Of a stretch of DNA of 9,683 nt, positions 1 to 4,933 are shown one piece after another (position 1 is the first letter of the stretch; every line of letters begins with the position of its first letter). Source of the stretch: Synergistales bacterium (GTDB lineage: Bacteria; Synergistota; Synergistia; Synergistales; Aminobacteriaceae). Location of the stretch: positions 1 through 9,683 of the forward strand of contig BOCC01000085.1 of NCBI GenBank assembly GCA_026002715.1. Reading direction: 5' to 3'. The translations under genes and the position numbers were made by a program. Under the pieces are notes generated by a model. The model did no database searches, had not been told where the DNA came from, and saw only the letters and a list, made by a program, of their open reading frames with translations.

Positions 1-11
1 TTTATTATAAC

Positions 12-110
12 ATATACTCAAATTAAGGGGAAACAATTACCCTGCATAAATACAGGGTTTTTGATAGTTTAACGCACTTGTTTTCCGGGATTATGATGTT
101 TTGAGTATAT
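12..110. repeat. 11-bp perfect inverted repeat around a small hairpin
   Basis: ATATACTCAAA (12-22) is the exact reverse complement of TTTGAGTATAT (100-110). The similarity continues imperfectly outward into ATTATA-like sequence on both sides. The 77 bp between the arms hold the terminator-like hairpin at 40-62. The arrangement resembles the ends of a very small non-autonomous element or the edge of a lost insertion sequence, but the arms are AT-rich and short, and no target-site duplication is evident. Confidence 0.35.
40..62 (+). terminator. Small intrinsic terminator
   Basis: CCCTG (40-44) pairs with CAGGG (53-57) around an 8-nt loop; A39-T58 can extend the stem. Five T's follow (58-62). 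It would end transcription of a plus-strand gene lying left of the window. The stem is short, so the call is moderate. Confidence 0.5.
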
Positions 111-536
111 ATAATCCGACTTTAGGGATAGCATACCTTGTGGCGAAAGCTGAGCCTTTTATTGAATTGTCGCTCGTCTATGATAATGCCCTCTAGGCGG
201 AGAAACAACAAACGCAACCCTCTAAATTCTGCAAAAGCGCAGAAACTGTGCGGATTTCAAGACATAATTGCAAACTTTTCCCCAACACGAAAAAGTCCTT
301 GACAAAACAGTCCGAAGCTCTTCTGAGAAAGAACAGAAGTCGCGATAAGGCAAGATCTTTTGTCGCGCGCATCGAGGCAGTAGGGGCTATGCACTTACCG
401 CCATTTTTAATACCTTAGCCTTCGCCCGAAATATTTGAACGCACAAAAGCGGGCACTTTGGGGGTAAAATGAGATAAAAAGCCAACGCGTTTTGGAGAAG
501 AGGCAATCAAATAACTTATAAAGGAGAATAGGGAAA

Positions 537-1826
537 ATGTCGCAAGAAACGGTAGTTGTCAACACTTTTACAAACGGCACCATTGGCCCGGACAGTGAAA
601 TGCTTGGGCCGGTAAAAGATGGGGGTTACATCGTGGCCAATACAGCGCCTGGTTGCTGGGGGCCAATGCTCACGCCAACGATTGAGGGCGGCCATGAAGT
701 GACTCAGCCCGTCGCGGTAGAGGGAGCCGAGCCCGGCGATGCTATCGCCATTCGCATTGTGTCAGTAAAAGTCACCTCTCAGGGAACTTCAAGCGGCAAC
801 GAATACATGCGCGGGGAACAGAATCTCAGTGACGCTATAGTCGATGCCCGCTGTCCAAGCTGCGGCACTCAGTACCCCAAAACTCACGTCGAAGGCTCCG
901 GCCCCGACGCTATACGTTGCGATGTTTGCGGCAAAAACGCGTCTTCCTTTGCTTTTACAAGCGGCTACACTGTTGCTTTCGACGATGACAGACAGGTGGG
1001 CATTACCCTAAACGAGGCAGCCGTGGCAAAGGCCTCCGCTGAGCCTTACGACTTTATGAGAATCCCGGACAATTCGGCACAAAATCCGGTCGTTGCGCTT
1101 GCGCCAAGCGATCTTCCCGGAATGGTGCTGCTCACGCGCCCATTTATGGGGCAGTTGGGAACAGTGCCCGGCAAGACCTTCCCAGATTCTCATAACGCGG
1201 GAGATTTCGGTAGTTTTCTTGTCGGCGCTTCTCATAAATATGGAATCACGAAAGAGGACTTGAAATACGTCACTGACGGGCATATGGATATTAACCGTGT
1301 ACGCGCCGGCGCTGTCCTGATCGCTCCAGTCAAGGTGCCGGGCGGCGGTATATATGCAGGAGACATGCACGCTATGCAGGGGGATGGCGAAATCGCGATG
1401 CACACCTGCGATGTCTCCGGTGTAGTTTTGTTGCAGGTAAAAGTTCTAAAAAAGCTGAATCTGGAAGGCCCTATTCTTCTTCCTGTGGAGGAAGACCTTC
1501 CGCATTTGGCTCGATTCCTCACACAAGCCGAGAAAAATACGGCTCAACGTCTTTCCGCGCGGTGGGACGTTCCCTTGGAAGAAAACGCGCCAATCAGTTT
1601 CATTGGGACAGGGGAAAATCTGAACGCCGCCGTTATGTGCGCGATGGAGCGGGCGTCGAAACTGTTGGGAATGACGGTGCCTCAAGTTATGAATCGCATC
1701 ACCGTTGTTGGCGGCCTTGAAATTGGCCGCGCGCCGGGTTCGGTAACGGCGACTTTCAAAGCTCCCGTTGTCCGCCTCAAGGAGCTAGGACTATACGATC
1801 TTGTAGCGCAGCAGTACTCTCTATAG
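537..1826 (+). CDS. Acetamidase/formamidase family amidohydrolase with internal CxxC-CxxC knuckle
   Basis: A 429-residue cytosolic protein of the FmdA/AmdA family, whose members release ammonia and a short carboxylate from formamide, acetamide or similar small amides. Family hallmarks are the GGHEV motif (51-55), a TFPDSHNAGDFG stretch (214-225), and GIYAGDMHAMQGDGEI (271-286), the conserved metal/active-site segment. Between residues 106 and 131 lies CPSC-x18-CDVC (C106, C109, C128, C131), a likely zinc knuckle inserted in the N-terminal half. Length fits the family (about 300-450 residues). The start is supported by AAGGAG at 521-526, ten bases upstream. No signal peptide or membrane segment is visible. 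It is followed within 8 nt by a strong hairpin and then a TfoX-domain gene, so it is probably a one-gene transcript. The actual amide substrate cannot be read from sequence. Confidence 0.9.
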   Translation: MSQETVVVNTFTNGTIGPDSEMLGPVKDGGYIVANTAPGCWGPMLTPTIEGGHEVTQPVAVEGAEPGDAIAIRIVSVKVTSQGTSSGNEYMRGEQNLSDAIVDARCPSCGTQYPKTHVEGSGPDAIRCDVCGKNASSFAFTSGYTVAFDDDRQVGITLNEAAVAKASAEPYDFMRIPDNSAQNPVVALAPSDLPGMVLLTRPFMGQLGTVPGKTFPDSHNAGDFGSFLVGASHKYGITKEDLKYVTDGHMDINRVRAGAVLIAPVKVPGGGIYAGDMHAMQGDGEIAMHTCDVSGVVLLQVKVLKKLNLEGPILLPVEEDLPHLARFLTQAEKNTAQRLSARWDVPLEENAPISFIGTGENLNAAVMCAMERASKLLGMTVPQVMNRITVVGGLEIGRAPGSVTATFKAPVVRLKELGLYDLVAQQYSL

Positions 1827-1833
1827 AAGTCCA

Positions 1834-1860
1834 TATACCCCCGGCAAAGCCGGGGGTATA
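1834..1860 (+). terminator. Perfect 12-bp hairpin after the amidase gene
   Basis: TATACCCCCGGC (1834-1845) and GCCGGGGGTATA (1849-1860) are exact complements with a 3-nt AAA loop. It lies 8 nt after the amidase stop codon and just upstream of the ribosome binding site of the next gene. The stem is very stable, but there is no T-run after it, so it may be a terminator of non-classical form, a transcript 3'-end stabiliser, or an attenuator for the TfoX-domain gene. The palindrome is symmetric, so it would fold on either strand. Confidence 0.7.
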
Positions 1861-1881
1861 CTCGAAGGATGGATAAATCGA

Positions 1882-2139
1882 ATGGCTGAAATAACGTCGC
1901 TGAATCTCGGCAAAACAATAGAGAAAAAATTGAAGTCCGTGGGGATATACTCCGCGGAATCTCTTCGGGAAGTGGGCAGCAAAGAAGCGGTGTTTCGGCT
2001 AAAGGCAAAATATCCGTCAACTTGCGTGGTAATTTTATATCATCTGGAAGCCGCCTTGCGGGGAGTTGAGATGAAAGAACTGGATTCTTCCTGTAAAACT
2101 GGATTAAAAGCATTTTTTCGTCAGATAAAAGACGTTTGA
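1882..2139 (+). CDS. TfoX C-terminal domain protein
   Basis: An 85-residue protein consisting of a TfoX/Sxy C-terminal domain only. The recognisable core is LNLGKTIEKKLKSVGI (7-22), followed by the family motif LREVGSKEAVFRLKAKYP (28-45) and the LYHLEAALRGVE segment (52-63). These are helix-hairpin-helix-like sequences found at the C-terminus of the competence regulator TfoX/Sxy; in many anaerobes the domain occurs alone and its role is not established. The TfoX N-terminal domain is absent. A weak ribosome binding site AAGGAT (1865-1870) lies 11 nt before the ATG. The gene starts 55 nt after the amidase and directly behind its hairpin, so it may depend on read-through. Function inferred at domain level only. 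Confidence 0.85.
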   Translation: MAEITSLNLGKTIEKKLKSVGIYSAESLREVGSKEAVFRLKAKYPSTCVVILYHLEAALRGVEMKELDSSCKTGLKAFFRQIKDV

Positions 2140-2236
2140 TTTAAAGATTCGCCCGGGTAAGAAATTCGGGATATTCATGCAGGAAGATGTTGTCTTTCCA
2201 TTTTCGTATTTCTAAACAAAAGGTATATACAACGCG

Positions 2237-2264
2237 TCTTGTGTGACGATGTTGGAACACAAGA
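2237..2264. other. 8-bp stem-loop between convergent genes
   Basis: TCTTGTGT (2237-2244) and ACACAAGA (2257-2264) form an 8-bp stem with a 12-nt loop between the TfoX-domain gene and the Rpn locus. On the plus strand it is followed by A's rather than T's, so it is not a classical terminator for the TfoX gene; it may still help end transcription or protect a 3' end. It directly abuts the minus-strand terminator at 2266-2301. Confidence 0.4.
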
Positions 2265-2265
2265 T

Positions 2266-2301
2266 AAAAAAATCCCCTGTAATTGTCATTTACATACAGG
2301 G
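2266..2301 (-). terminator. Intrinsic terminator of the Rpn locus
   Basis: Read on the minus strand, CCCTGTA (2301-2295) pairs with TACAGGG (2281-2275) around a 13-nt loop, then seven T's follow at 2272-2266. It sits about 35 nt after the stop of the partial Rpn copy. No comparable U-tailed hairpin exists between the full Rpn gene and the partial copy, so both should share this end. The sequence resembles the plus-strand terminator at 40-62 (same CCCTG/CAGGG stem). Confidence 0.75.
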
Positions 2302-2335
2302 AATACCTTTCTATTCGGCAAAGTGGATTGGCTTG

Positions 2336-2530
2336 TCAGTTCATCATGCCACGAACCTGGTCCATAGGCAAACCTGTACTCTTAACGATAATATCCAGCG
2401 ATATACCATTGGTAAGCAAGTTGCGGGCCACTTCGAGCTTGCCTTTTTCCATGCCTTTTTCCATGCCTTTTTCCATGCCTCTCGCTAACAGGTCGTCCGC
2501 TTGATCCCTCAAAGCTATAGGTATATACAT
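2336..2530 (-). CDS. Possible stand-alone Rpn C-terminal small protein (RpnS-like), copy A
   Basis: A 64-residue protein beginning MYIPIALRDQADDLLARG, followed by three MEKG repeats and ending LPMDQVRGMMN. Its ATG is preceded on the minus strand by GAGGAGGGG, with GGAGG at 2543-2539 and 8 nt to the ATG, an excellent ribosome binding site. In E. coli Rpn proteins a C-terminal product made from an internal start has been reported to inhibit the full-length nuclease; this ORF has the matching position and size. It is identical to the corresponding product of the full gene except for one additional MEKG unit and the final residues (QVRG versus QIQS). The same bases also encode KEEGKN in the longer frame, so the Shine-Dalgarno could be a by-product of coding. 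Expression and antitoxin role are inference. Confidence 0.45.
   Translation of the reverse strand: MYIPIALRDQADDLLARGMEKGMEKGMEKGKLEVARNLLTNGISLDIIVKSTGLPMDQVRGMMN
2441..2476 (-). repeat. Three tandem 12-bp units encoding MEKG (copy A)
   Basis: Three exact copies of GCCTTTTTCCAT on the plus strand (ATGGAAAAAGGC on the coding strand) encode MEKG-MEKG-MEKG. The homologous position in the full gene has two units. Unit length is a multiple of three, so copy-number change keeps the frame. The units sit between the MYIPIALRDQ segment and the HTH-like C-terminal tail. Confidence 0.9.
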
Positions 2531-2836
2531 ATTTTTCCCCTCCTCTTTGTATTGCCGCAAAATCTCGCTGTACTTGACCATCAACGCTTCGTCTTTTATG
2601 TTGACGATACGCTCTGTAAAGAGCAGAAGGTCTCGTTTATCATTCAAACTCCAACCTCGTTCGCCGAGAAGCTCAATCGTTTTGCGAAGAAAGTTGAATT
2701 TCTTGAGTTCCTCTTTCGTTTGCATGGCGAACTTCGCCGCGTAAAGCACAATATCTATCGGGTTGTCGGGATTGTTGGCTTCGCTTAACCTGTTGACATT
2801 TGGATAACTCTCTATTCGGTAAAAAGGATTGGCCCA

Positions 2837-3019
2837 TTAGTTCATCATGCTCTGAATTTGGTCCATAGGCAAACCTGTACTCTTAACGATAATATCCAGC
2901 GATATACCATTGGTAAGCAAGTTGCGGGCCACTTCGAGCTTGCCTTTTTCCATGCCTTTTTCCATGCCTCTCGCTAACAGGTCGTCCGCTTGATCCCTCA
3001 AAGCTATAGGTATATACAT
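2837..3019 (-). CDS. Possible internal-start C-terminal product of the Rpn gene, copy B
   Basis: A 60-residue in-frame product beginning at M265 of the full protein (MYIPIALRDQADDLL...) and ending at its stop codon. The internal ATG (3019-3017) is preceded by GAGGAGGGG at 3034-3026 with 8 nt between GGAGG and ATG, a better spacing than at many true gene starts. The peptide contains two MEKG units and an HTH-like tail (EVARNLLTNGISLDIIVKST, residues 293-312 of the full protein). By analogy with the reported E. coli RpnL/RpnS pairs it could bind and restrain the full-length nuclease. The evidence is positional only, since KEEGKN coding also produces a purine-rich stretch. Confidence 0.45.
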   Translation of the reverse strand: MYIPIALRDQADDLLARGMEKGMEKGKLEVARNLLTNGISLDIIVKSTGLPMDQIQSMMN

Positions 3020-3805
3020 ATTTTTCCCCTCCTCTTTGTATTGCCGCAAAATCTCGCTGTACTTGACCATCAACGCTTCGTCTTTTATGTTGACGATACG
3101 CTCTGTAAAGAGCAGAAGGTCTCGTTTATCATTCAAACTCCAACCTCGTTCGCCGAGAAGCTCAATCGTTTTGCGAAGAAAGTTGAATTTCTTGAGTTCC
3201 TCTTTCGTTTGCATAGCGAACTTCGCCGCGTAAAGCACAATATCTATCGGGTTGTCGGATTCTATCAGTTCGTCGTCGTCAAGTTCCGACAGCGCGAGAT
3301 TATTATACCTGTAAACGCTCTCGGTTCCATAGTGCTTATGCGAATAATAGGGAGCTTCGTCTATGGGGCGCCTCTCCGTGATGATAGCGAGAGCGACCGG
3401 TTCTTTTCTGTAATGAGCGTAAATCAGGCATTTGTAGTGGTGCATTCTCTCGGATATGTTGCCTCCGCCATGTCCCTGAGCCTCACAGTGCAGGATTATC
3501 CACTCAGCGTCTCCGTTTTTGAGCGGTACTTCCATAACGTAGTCCGCAAAGTGCGGACTTGTATGAATCGTGGGATCGGCGGTGTTGAGAATATCCGTGA
3601 ATTCTTTGTCAAGCGGACGCGGTTTGGTTTCCCTGTCGGCTGCTTCATAAAGTTCAGGTATGGCTCTTTTAAGAAGAGAATAAAAGAACCTGTCGATAAG
3701 GTCTTTCCAGAAGCCATCGTAGTCAAAGCGTTCTGTTTTATCAGAATCACCGTTCGGCGTTTTCATGTCGTCTCGTTGAATGTCAACCTTGTTCGTTTTT
3801 GTCAT
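2837..3805 (-). CDS. Rpn family PD-(D/E)XK nuclease / putative transposase
   Basis: Member of the Rpn/PD-(D/E)XK 'transposase' family: recombination-promoting DNases related to transposases; some E. coli members are toxic and limit phage. The N-terminal WKDLIDRFFYSLLKRAIPEL (35-54 from the first possible ATG), the core D90 in ADYVMEVPLKNG and the E-x-Q motif of WIILHCEAQG (E110, Q112) give the expected D...ExQ nuclease site. ERMHHYKCLIYAHYRKEPV (121-139) follows, as usual in the family. The C-terminal third has two MEKG repeats and a short HTH-like tail. Two ATGs are possible: GGGAGGTGA (3820-3812) touches the first ATG at 3811, but lies at good spacing (9 nt after GGAGGTGA's GGAGG plus TGA...) for the ATG at 3805, which I prefer. 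A perfect TATAAT lies upstream (3838-3833). A partial copy follows downstream in frame, with no terminator between. Confidence 0.88.
   Translation of the reverse strand: MTKTNKVDIQRDDMKTPNGDSDKTERFDYDGFWKDLIDRFFYSLLKRAIPELYEAADRETKPRPLDKEFTDILNTADPTIHTSPHFADYVMEVPLKNGDAEWIILHCEAQGHGGGNISERMHHYKCLIYAHYRKEPVALAIITERRPIDEAPYYSHKHYGTESVYRYNNLALSELDDDELIESDNPIDIVLYAAKFAMQTKEELKKFNFLRKTIELLGERGWSLNDKRDLLLFTERIVNIKDEALMVKYSEILRQYKEEGKNMYIPIALRDQADDLLARGMEKGMEKGKLEVARNLLTNGISLDIIVKSTGLPMDQIQSMMN
2942..2965 (-). repeat. Two tandem 12-bp units encoding MEKG (copy B)
   Basis: Two exact copies of ATGGAAAAAGGC on the coding strand, against three in the partial copy. MEKG-type repeats are common near the C-terminus of this nuclease family. 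The change in number between otherwise identical neighbours indicates slippage or unequal crossover after duplication. Confidence 0.9.
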
Positions 3806-3811
3806 AGACAT

Positions 3812-3838
3812 TCACCTCCCAATACTATGCTTATTATA
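3812..3838 (-). promoter_or_regulatory. -10 box and ribosome binding site of the Rpn gene
   Basis: On the minus strand a perfect TATAAT (3838-3833) precedes GGGAGGTGA (3820-3812). No good -35 is visible; the hexamer 17 nt upstream is CTGTCT. The transcript leader would be only about 15-20 nt. The Shine-Dalgarno touches the ATG at 3811 and has normal spacing to the ATG at 3805, so it argues for the latter start. Confidence 0.5.
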
Positions 3839-3900
3839 CGATATTACGCCTCAGAAGACAGGTCTCACCGCATAAGTGAACGCGCTTTCTGCTAATCGGG

Positions 3901-4054
3901 CTACAAGTAACGGCTGTCAAAACCAAGGTATGGCGCAGAGACAAGTCAGAAGGTATCGTTTGGAACCACCTCTATCTCTTTGAGCATAGACTGTTTGCGG
4001 CTTACATACCCACGCTTTATTCCAAACGCAGAGATCTGAAAGTTTTTTCTTCAT
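3901..4054 (-). pseudogene. Degenerate FeoA-like gene
   Basis: The minus strand has an ATG (4054-4052) with AGGAGG 13 nt upstream (4073-4068), giving MKKKLSDLCVWNKA. The frame then shifts by one base: the next frame reads GYVSRKQSMLKEIEVVPNDT, then a stop, then LVSAPYLGFDSRYL and a stop. Joined, this follows the FeoA plan: an N-terminal KLSDL-x-x-W-x-K, a LK-x-I-x-VVPN segment, and a late AP-LG-D motif. FeoA is a small cytosolic SH3-like partner of the ferrous iron transporter FeoB. As it stands the frame-0 product would be only 45 residues (3917-4054) and unlike FeoA after residue 14. At least one frameshift and one in-frame stop make it a fossil. No feoB is in the window. The match is by eye and moderate. 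Confidence 0.45.
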
Positions 4055-4071
4055 CTTTGTTTAAGCTCCTC

Positions 4072-4203
4072 CTAAATAAGAACGTTGAGGTTTTGATTTT
4101 GGGGAAACTCAAAATTTTTGCGCTTGACATTTTCCACGGTATCTGCAACTTCACCGAATAATGGTTCGCGGTTTGCTGTGCATACGGTAACAAAATATGA
4201 GGC
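4072..4203 (-). pseudogene. Fragment of IS200/REP-associated tyrosine transposase
   Basis: On the minus strand 43 codons read ASYFVTVCTANREPLFGEV and continue to a TAG at 4074-4072. The segment YFVTVCT-x-NREPLFGEV is the characteristic N-terminal strand-loop of Y1 transposases of the IS200/RAYT family (usually AYFVTICT-x-NR-x-x-LFGEI). The part that should follow, with the HUH motif and catalytic tyrosine, is missing; after LFGEV the residues no longer resemble the family. The stop overlaps the Shine-Dalgarno of the FeoA-like fossil. It is a dead remnant and marks an old insertion or recombination here. Confidence 0.55.
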
Positions 4204-4204
4204 G

Positions 4205-4316
4205 CAATTAATGAGATATTGAATTCAAAAGTTAATTTATGTTATTTATGAAAAATAGGTTAAAATTATAAGCGGCATTGTTTGCGGTATAAACTGTAAA
4301 GGAGCGAGCATATTTT
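4205..4316 (+). promoter_or_regulatory. AT-rich leader and probable promoter of the V4R operon
   Basis: This stretch is strongly AT-rich, with TAAAAT (4261-4266) and TTATAA (4266-4271) as -10 candidates, but no -35 close to consensus at the right distance (TATGTT at 4238-4243 is 17 nt upstream of the first). The ribosome binding site AAAGGAG (4298-4304) lies 12 nt before the ATG. A promoter is expected because everything upstream lies on the other strand. Confidence 0.3.
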
Positions 4317-4856
4317 ATGAAGAATATATTTGCGCAGGACATTAAGCATAGCACATTTTCTTGGGATAACATCGGAGACATAGCGGAAGGACGCGGAGAT
4401 CTCGGCGAAGATATGCCCGTGCTTGTCTATCGCCTTATGCAATACACCATGCTGGACGAATTAGCCAAAGCCTATGGCATGGACAAGGCAAACGAGCATT
4501 TTCGTAACGCCGGTCATCTCGCCGGCAGCGAGTACGCCAAACATACGCTCGATCTTTCTTTGGATTTCAATCCTTTTCTGGCCGCCCTGCAAAAATCTTT
4601 GCATGATCTGAAAATAGGCATCCTGAGGATGGAGGCGTTCGACCCGGATACGGGCAAAATCGTGCTGACGGTCGGTCAGGATTTAGATTGCAGCGGCCTT
4701 CCGGTGACAAACGAAACGGTCTGCTATTATGACGAGGGGTTCATCGCCGGGATACTCGAGGCTTACACCGGCAAAAAATACGACGTGAGAGAGGTTGACT
4801 GTTGGGCTACCGGAGACCGCGTCTGTCGTTTTAACGGTTCGGTTACAAACGATTAA
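4317..4856 (+). CDS. V4R (4-vinyl reductase) domain protein
   Basis: A 179-residue soluble protein made of a single V4R domain, a small-molecule-binding fold found in bacteriochlorophyll 4-vinyl reductase BchJ, in archaeal regulators and in many sensor proteins. The hallmarks are GRGDLGEDMPVLVYRLMQYT (25-44), GHLAGSEYAK (66-75), and the C-terminal CYYDEGFIAGILEAYTGKKY (136-155) followed by EVDCWATGDRVCRF (159-172). Cysteines C125, C136, C162 and C170 are candidates for metal or ligand binding. Nothing suggests photosynthesis, so a sensing or carrier role is more likely than a reductase. The gene begins a plus-strand run with a diguanylate cyclase 77 nt downstream, suggesting that it senses the signal the cyclase responds to. 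Ligand unknown. Confidence 0.85.
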   Translation: MKNIFAQDIKHSTFSWDNIGDIAEGRGDLGEDMPVLVYRLMQYTMLDELAKAYGMDKANEHFRNAGHLAGSEYAKHTLDLSLDFNPFLAALQKSLHDLKIGILRMEAFDPDTGKIVLTVGQDLDCSGLPVTNETVCYYDEGFIAGILEAYTGKKYDVREVDCWATGDRVCRFNGSVTND

Positions 4857-4890
4857 GATTAGGATTGAGATTAAGATTGAGATTAAGATA
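4851..4890 (+). repeat. Short tandem repeat of GATTAA/GATTGA units
   Basis: Six to seven imperfect copies of a hexamer (GATTAA, GATTA, GGATTGA, GATTAA, GATTGA, GATTAA, GATA) begin inside the last codon and stop codon of the V4R gene and run into the gap before the GGDEF gene. The array is purine-rich on the sense strand and looks like replication slippage. Copy changes would alter the spacing between the two genes and the residues around the stop codon. Confidence 0.8.
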
Positions 4891-4933
4891 GAACAGCCGC
4901 GATATTGGATTTTTAAGACGGGAGCGTTGTAAG

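Larger units (their letters stand above)
1..536. other. Intergenic region with no recognisable gene
   Basis: All six frames were read and none gives a protein I recognise. On the minus strand roughly 200-390 contains some stop-free stretches without a convincing start or ribosome binding site, so a decayed gene is possible but cannot be named. The region holds a small hairpin-plus-T-run (40-62), an 11-bp inverted repeat (12-22/100-110), a 6-bp stem at 320-339 without a T-run, and at its right end the ribosome binding site of the next gene (AAGGAG, 521-526). No convincing -35/-10 pair with normal spacing was found for the downstream gene; TTGAAC (435-440) and TAAAAT (465-470) are 24 nt apart, which is too far. 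Confidence 0.6.
2311..2769. repeat. Direct repeat, copy A (partial Rpn gene)
   Basis: This stretch repeats 2812-3258 at an offset of 501 bp (489 bp beyond the 12-bp indel). From 2359 to 2769 identity is complete except for one base (GCATGGCG here, GCATAGCG in copy B) and one additional 12-bp unit. From about 2302 to 2358 the two copies are clearly diverged but still alignable, covering the last codons and the 3' flank. Similarity stops abruptly at 2769. Confidence 0.9.
2336..2836 (-). pseudogene. C-terminal partial copy of Rpn nuclease
   Basis: This is a second copy of only the C-terminal part of the adjacent Rpn-family gene. The reading frame is open from directly after the stop codon of the full gene (TAA, 2839-2837) to TGA (2338-2336), 166 codons, and lies in the same frame. 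About 26 unrelated-looking codons at the 5' side are followed by DNPIDIVLYAAKF and then near-identity to residues 187-317 of the full protein. The nuclease core (D90, E110-x-Q112) is missing, so it cannot encode an active nuclease. It has no promoter or ribosome binding site at its 5' end; a GTG at 2749 is the first possible start but lacks a Shine-Dalgarno. The only well-placed start is the internal ATG at 2530, listed separately. It could be plain debris of a tandem duplication or be kept for its C-terminal product. Confidence 0.75.
2812..3258. repeat. Direct repeat, copy B (3' part of full Rpn gene)
   Basis: This copy spans the last part of the full-length Rpn gene and its 3' flank and repeats 2311-2769. 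The near-identical core is 2860-3258; the flanking portion 2812-2859, with the final codons and post-stop sequence, is diverged from copy A. The 501-bp offset is divisible by three, so the downstream copy stays in the same frame as this one. Confidence 0.9.

Noticed and set aside
181..390. Possible decayed gene on the minus strand
   Set aside because: Stop-free stretches exist, but no frame gives a recognisable motif or a start with a ribosome binding site.
1008..1685. Several minus-strand open frames within the amidase gene
   Set aside because: Antisense shadows of a well-supported coding sequence, without ribosome binding sites or recognisable motifs.
2243..2504. Plus-strand open frames with FHAFFHAFFHA or FSMPFSMPFSMP repeats
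   Set aside because: They are reverse-strand readings of the MEKG-coding 12-bp units and have no ribosome binding site.
2990..3895. 301-codon open frame on the plus strand opposite the Rpn gene
   Set aside because: It is antisense to a gene with clear nuclease motifs, promoter and Shine-Dalgarno; its translation resembles no family, and a shorter version recurs opposite the duplicated part.
4092..4121. Terminator-like TTTTGA/TCAAAA stem with following T's
   Set aside because: The stem is short and AT-only, lies within the transposase fossil, and no plus-strand gene precedes it.
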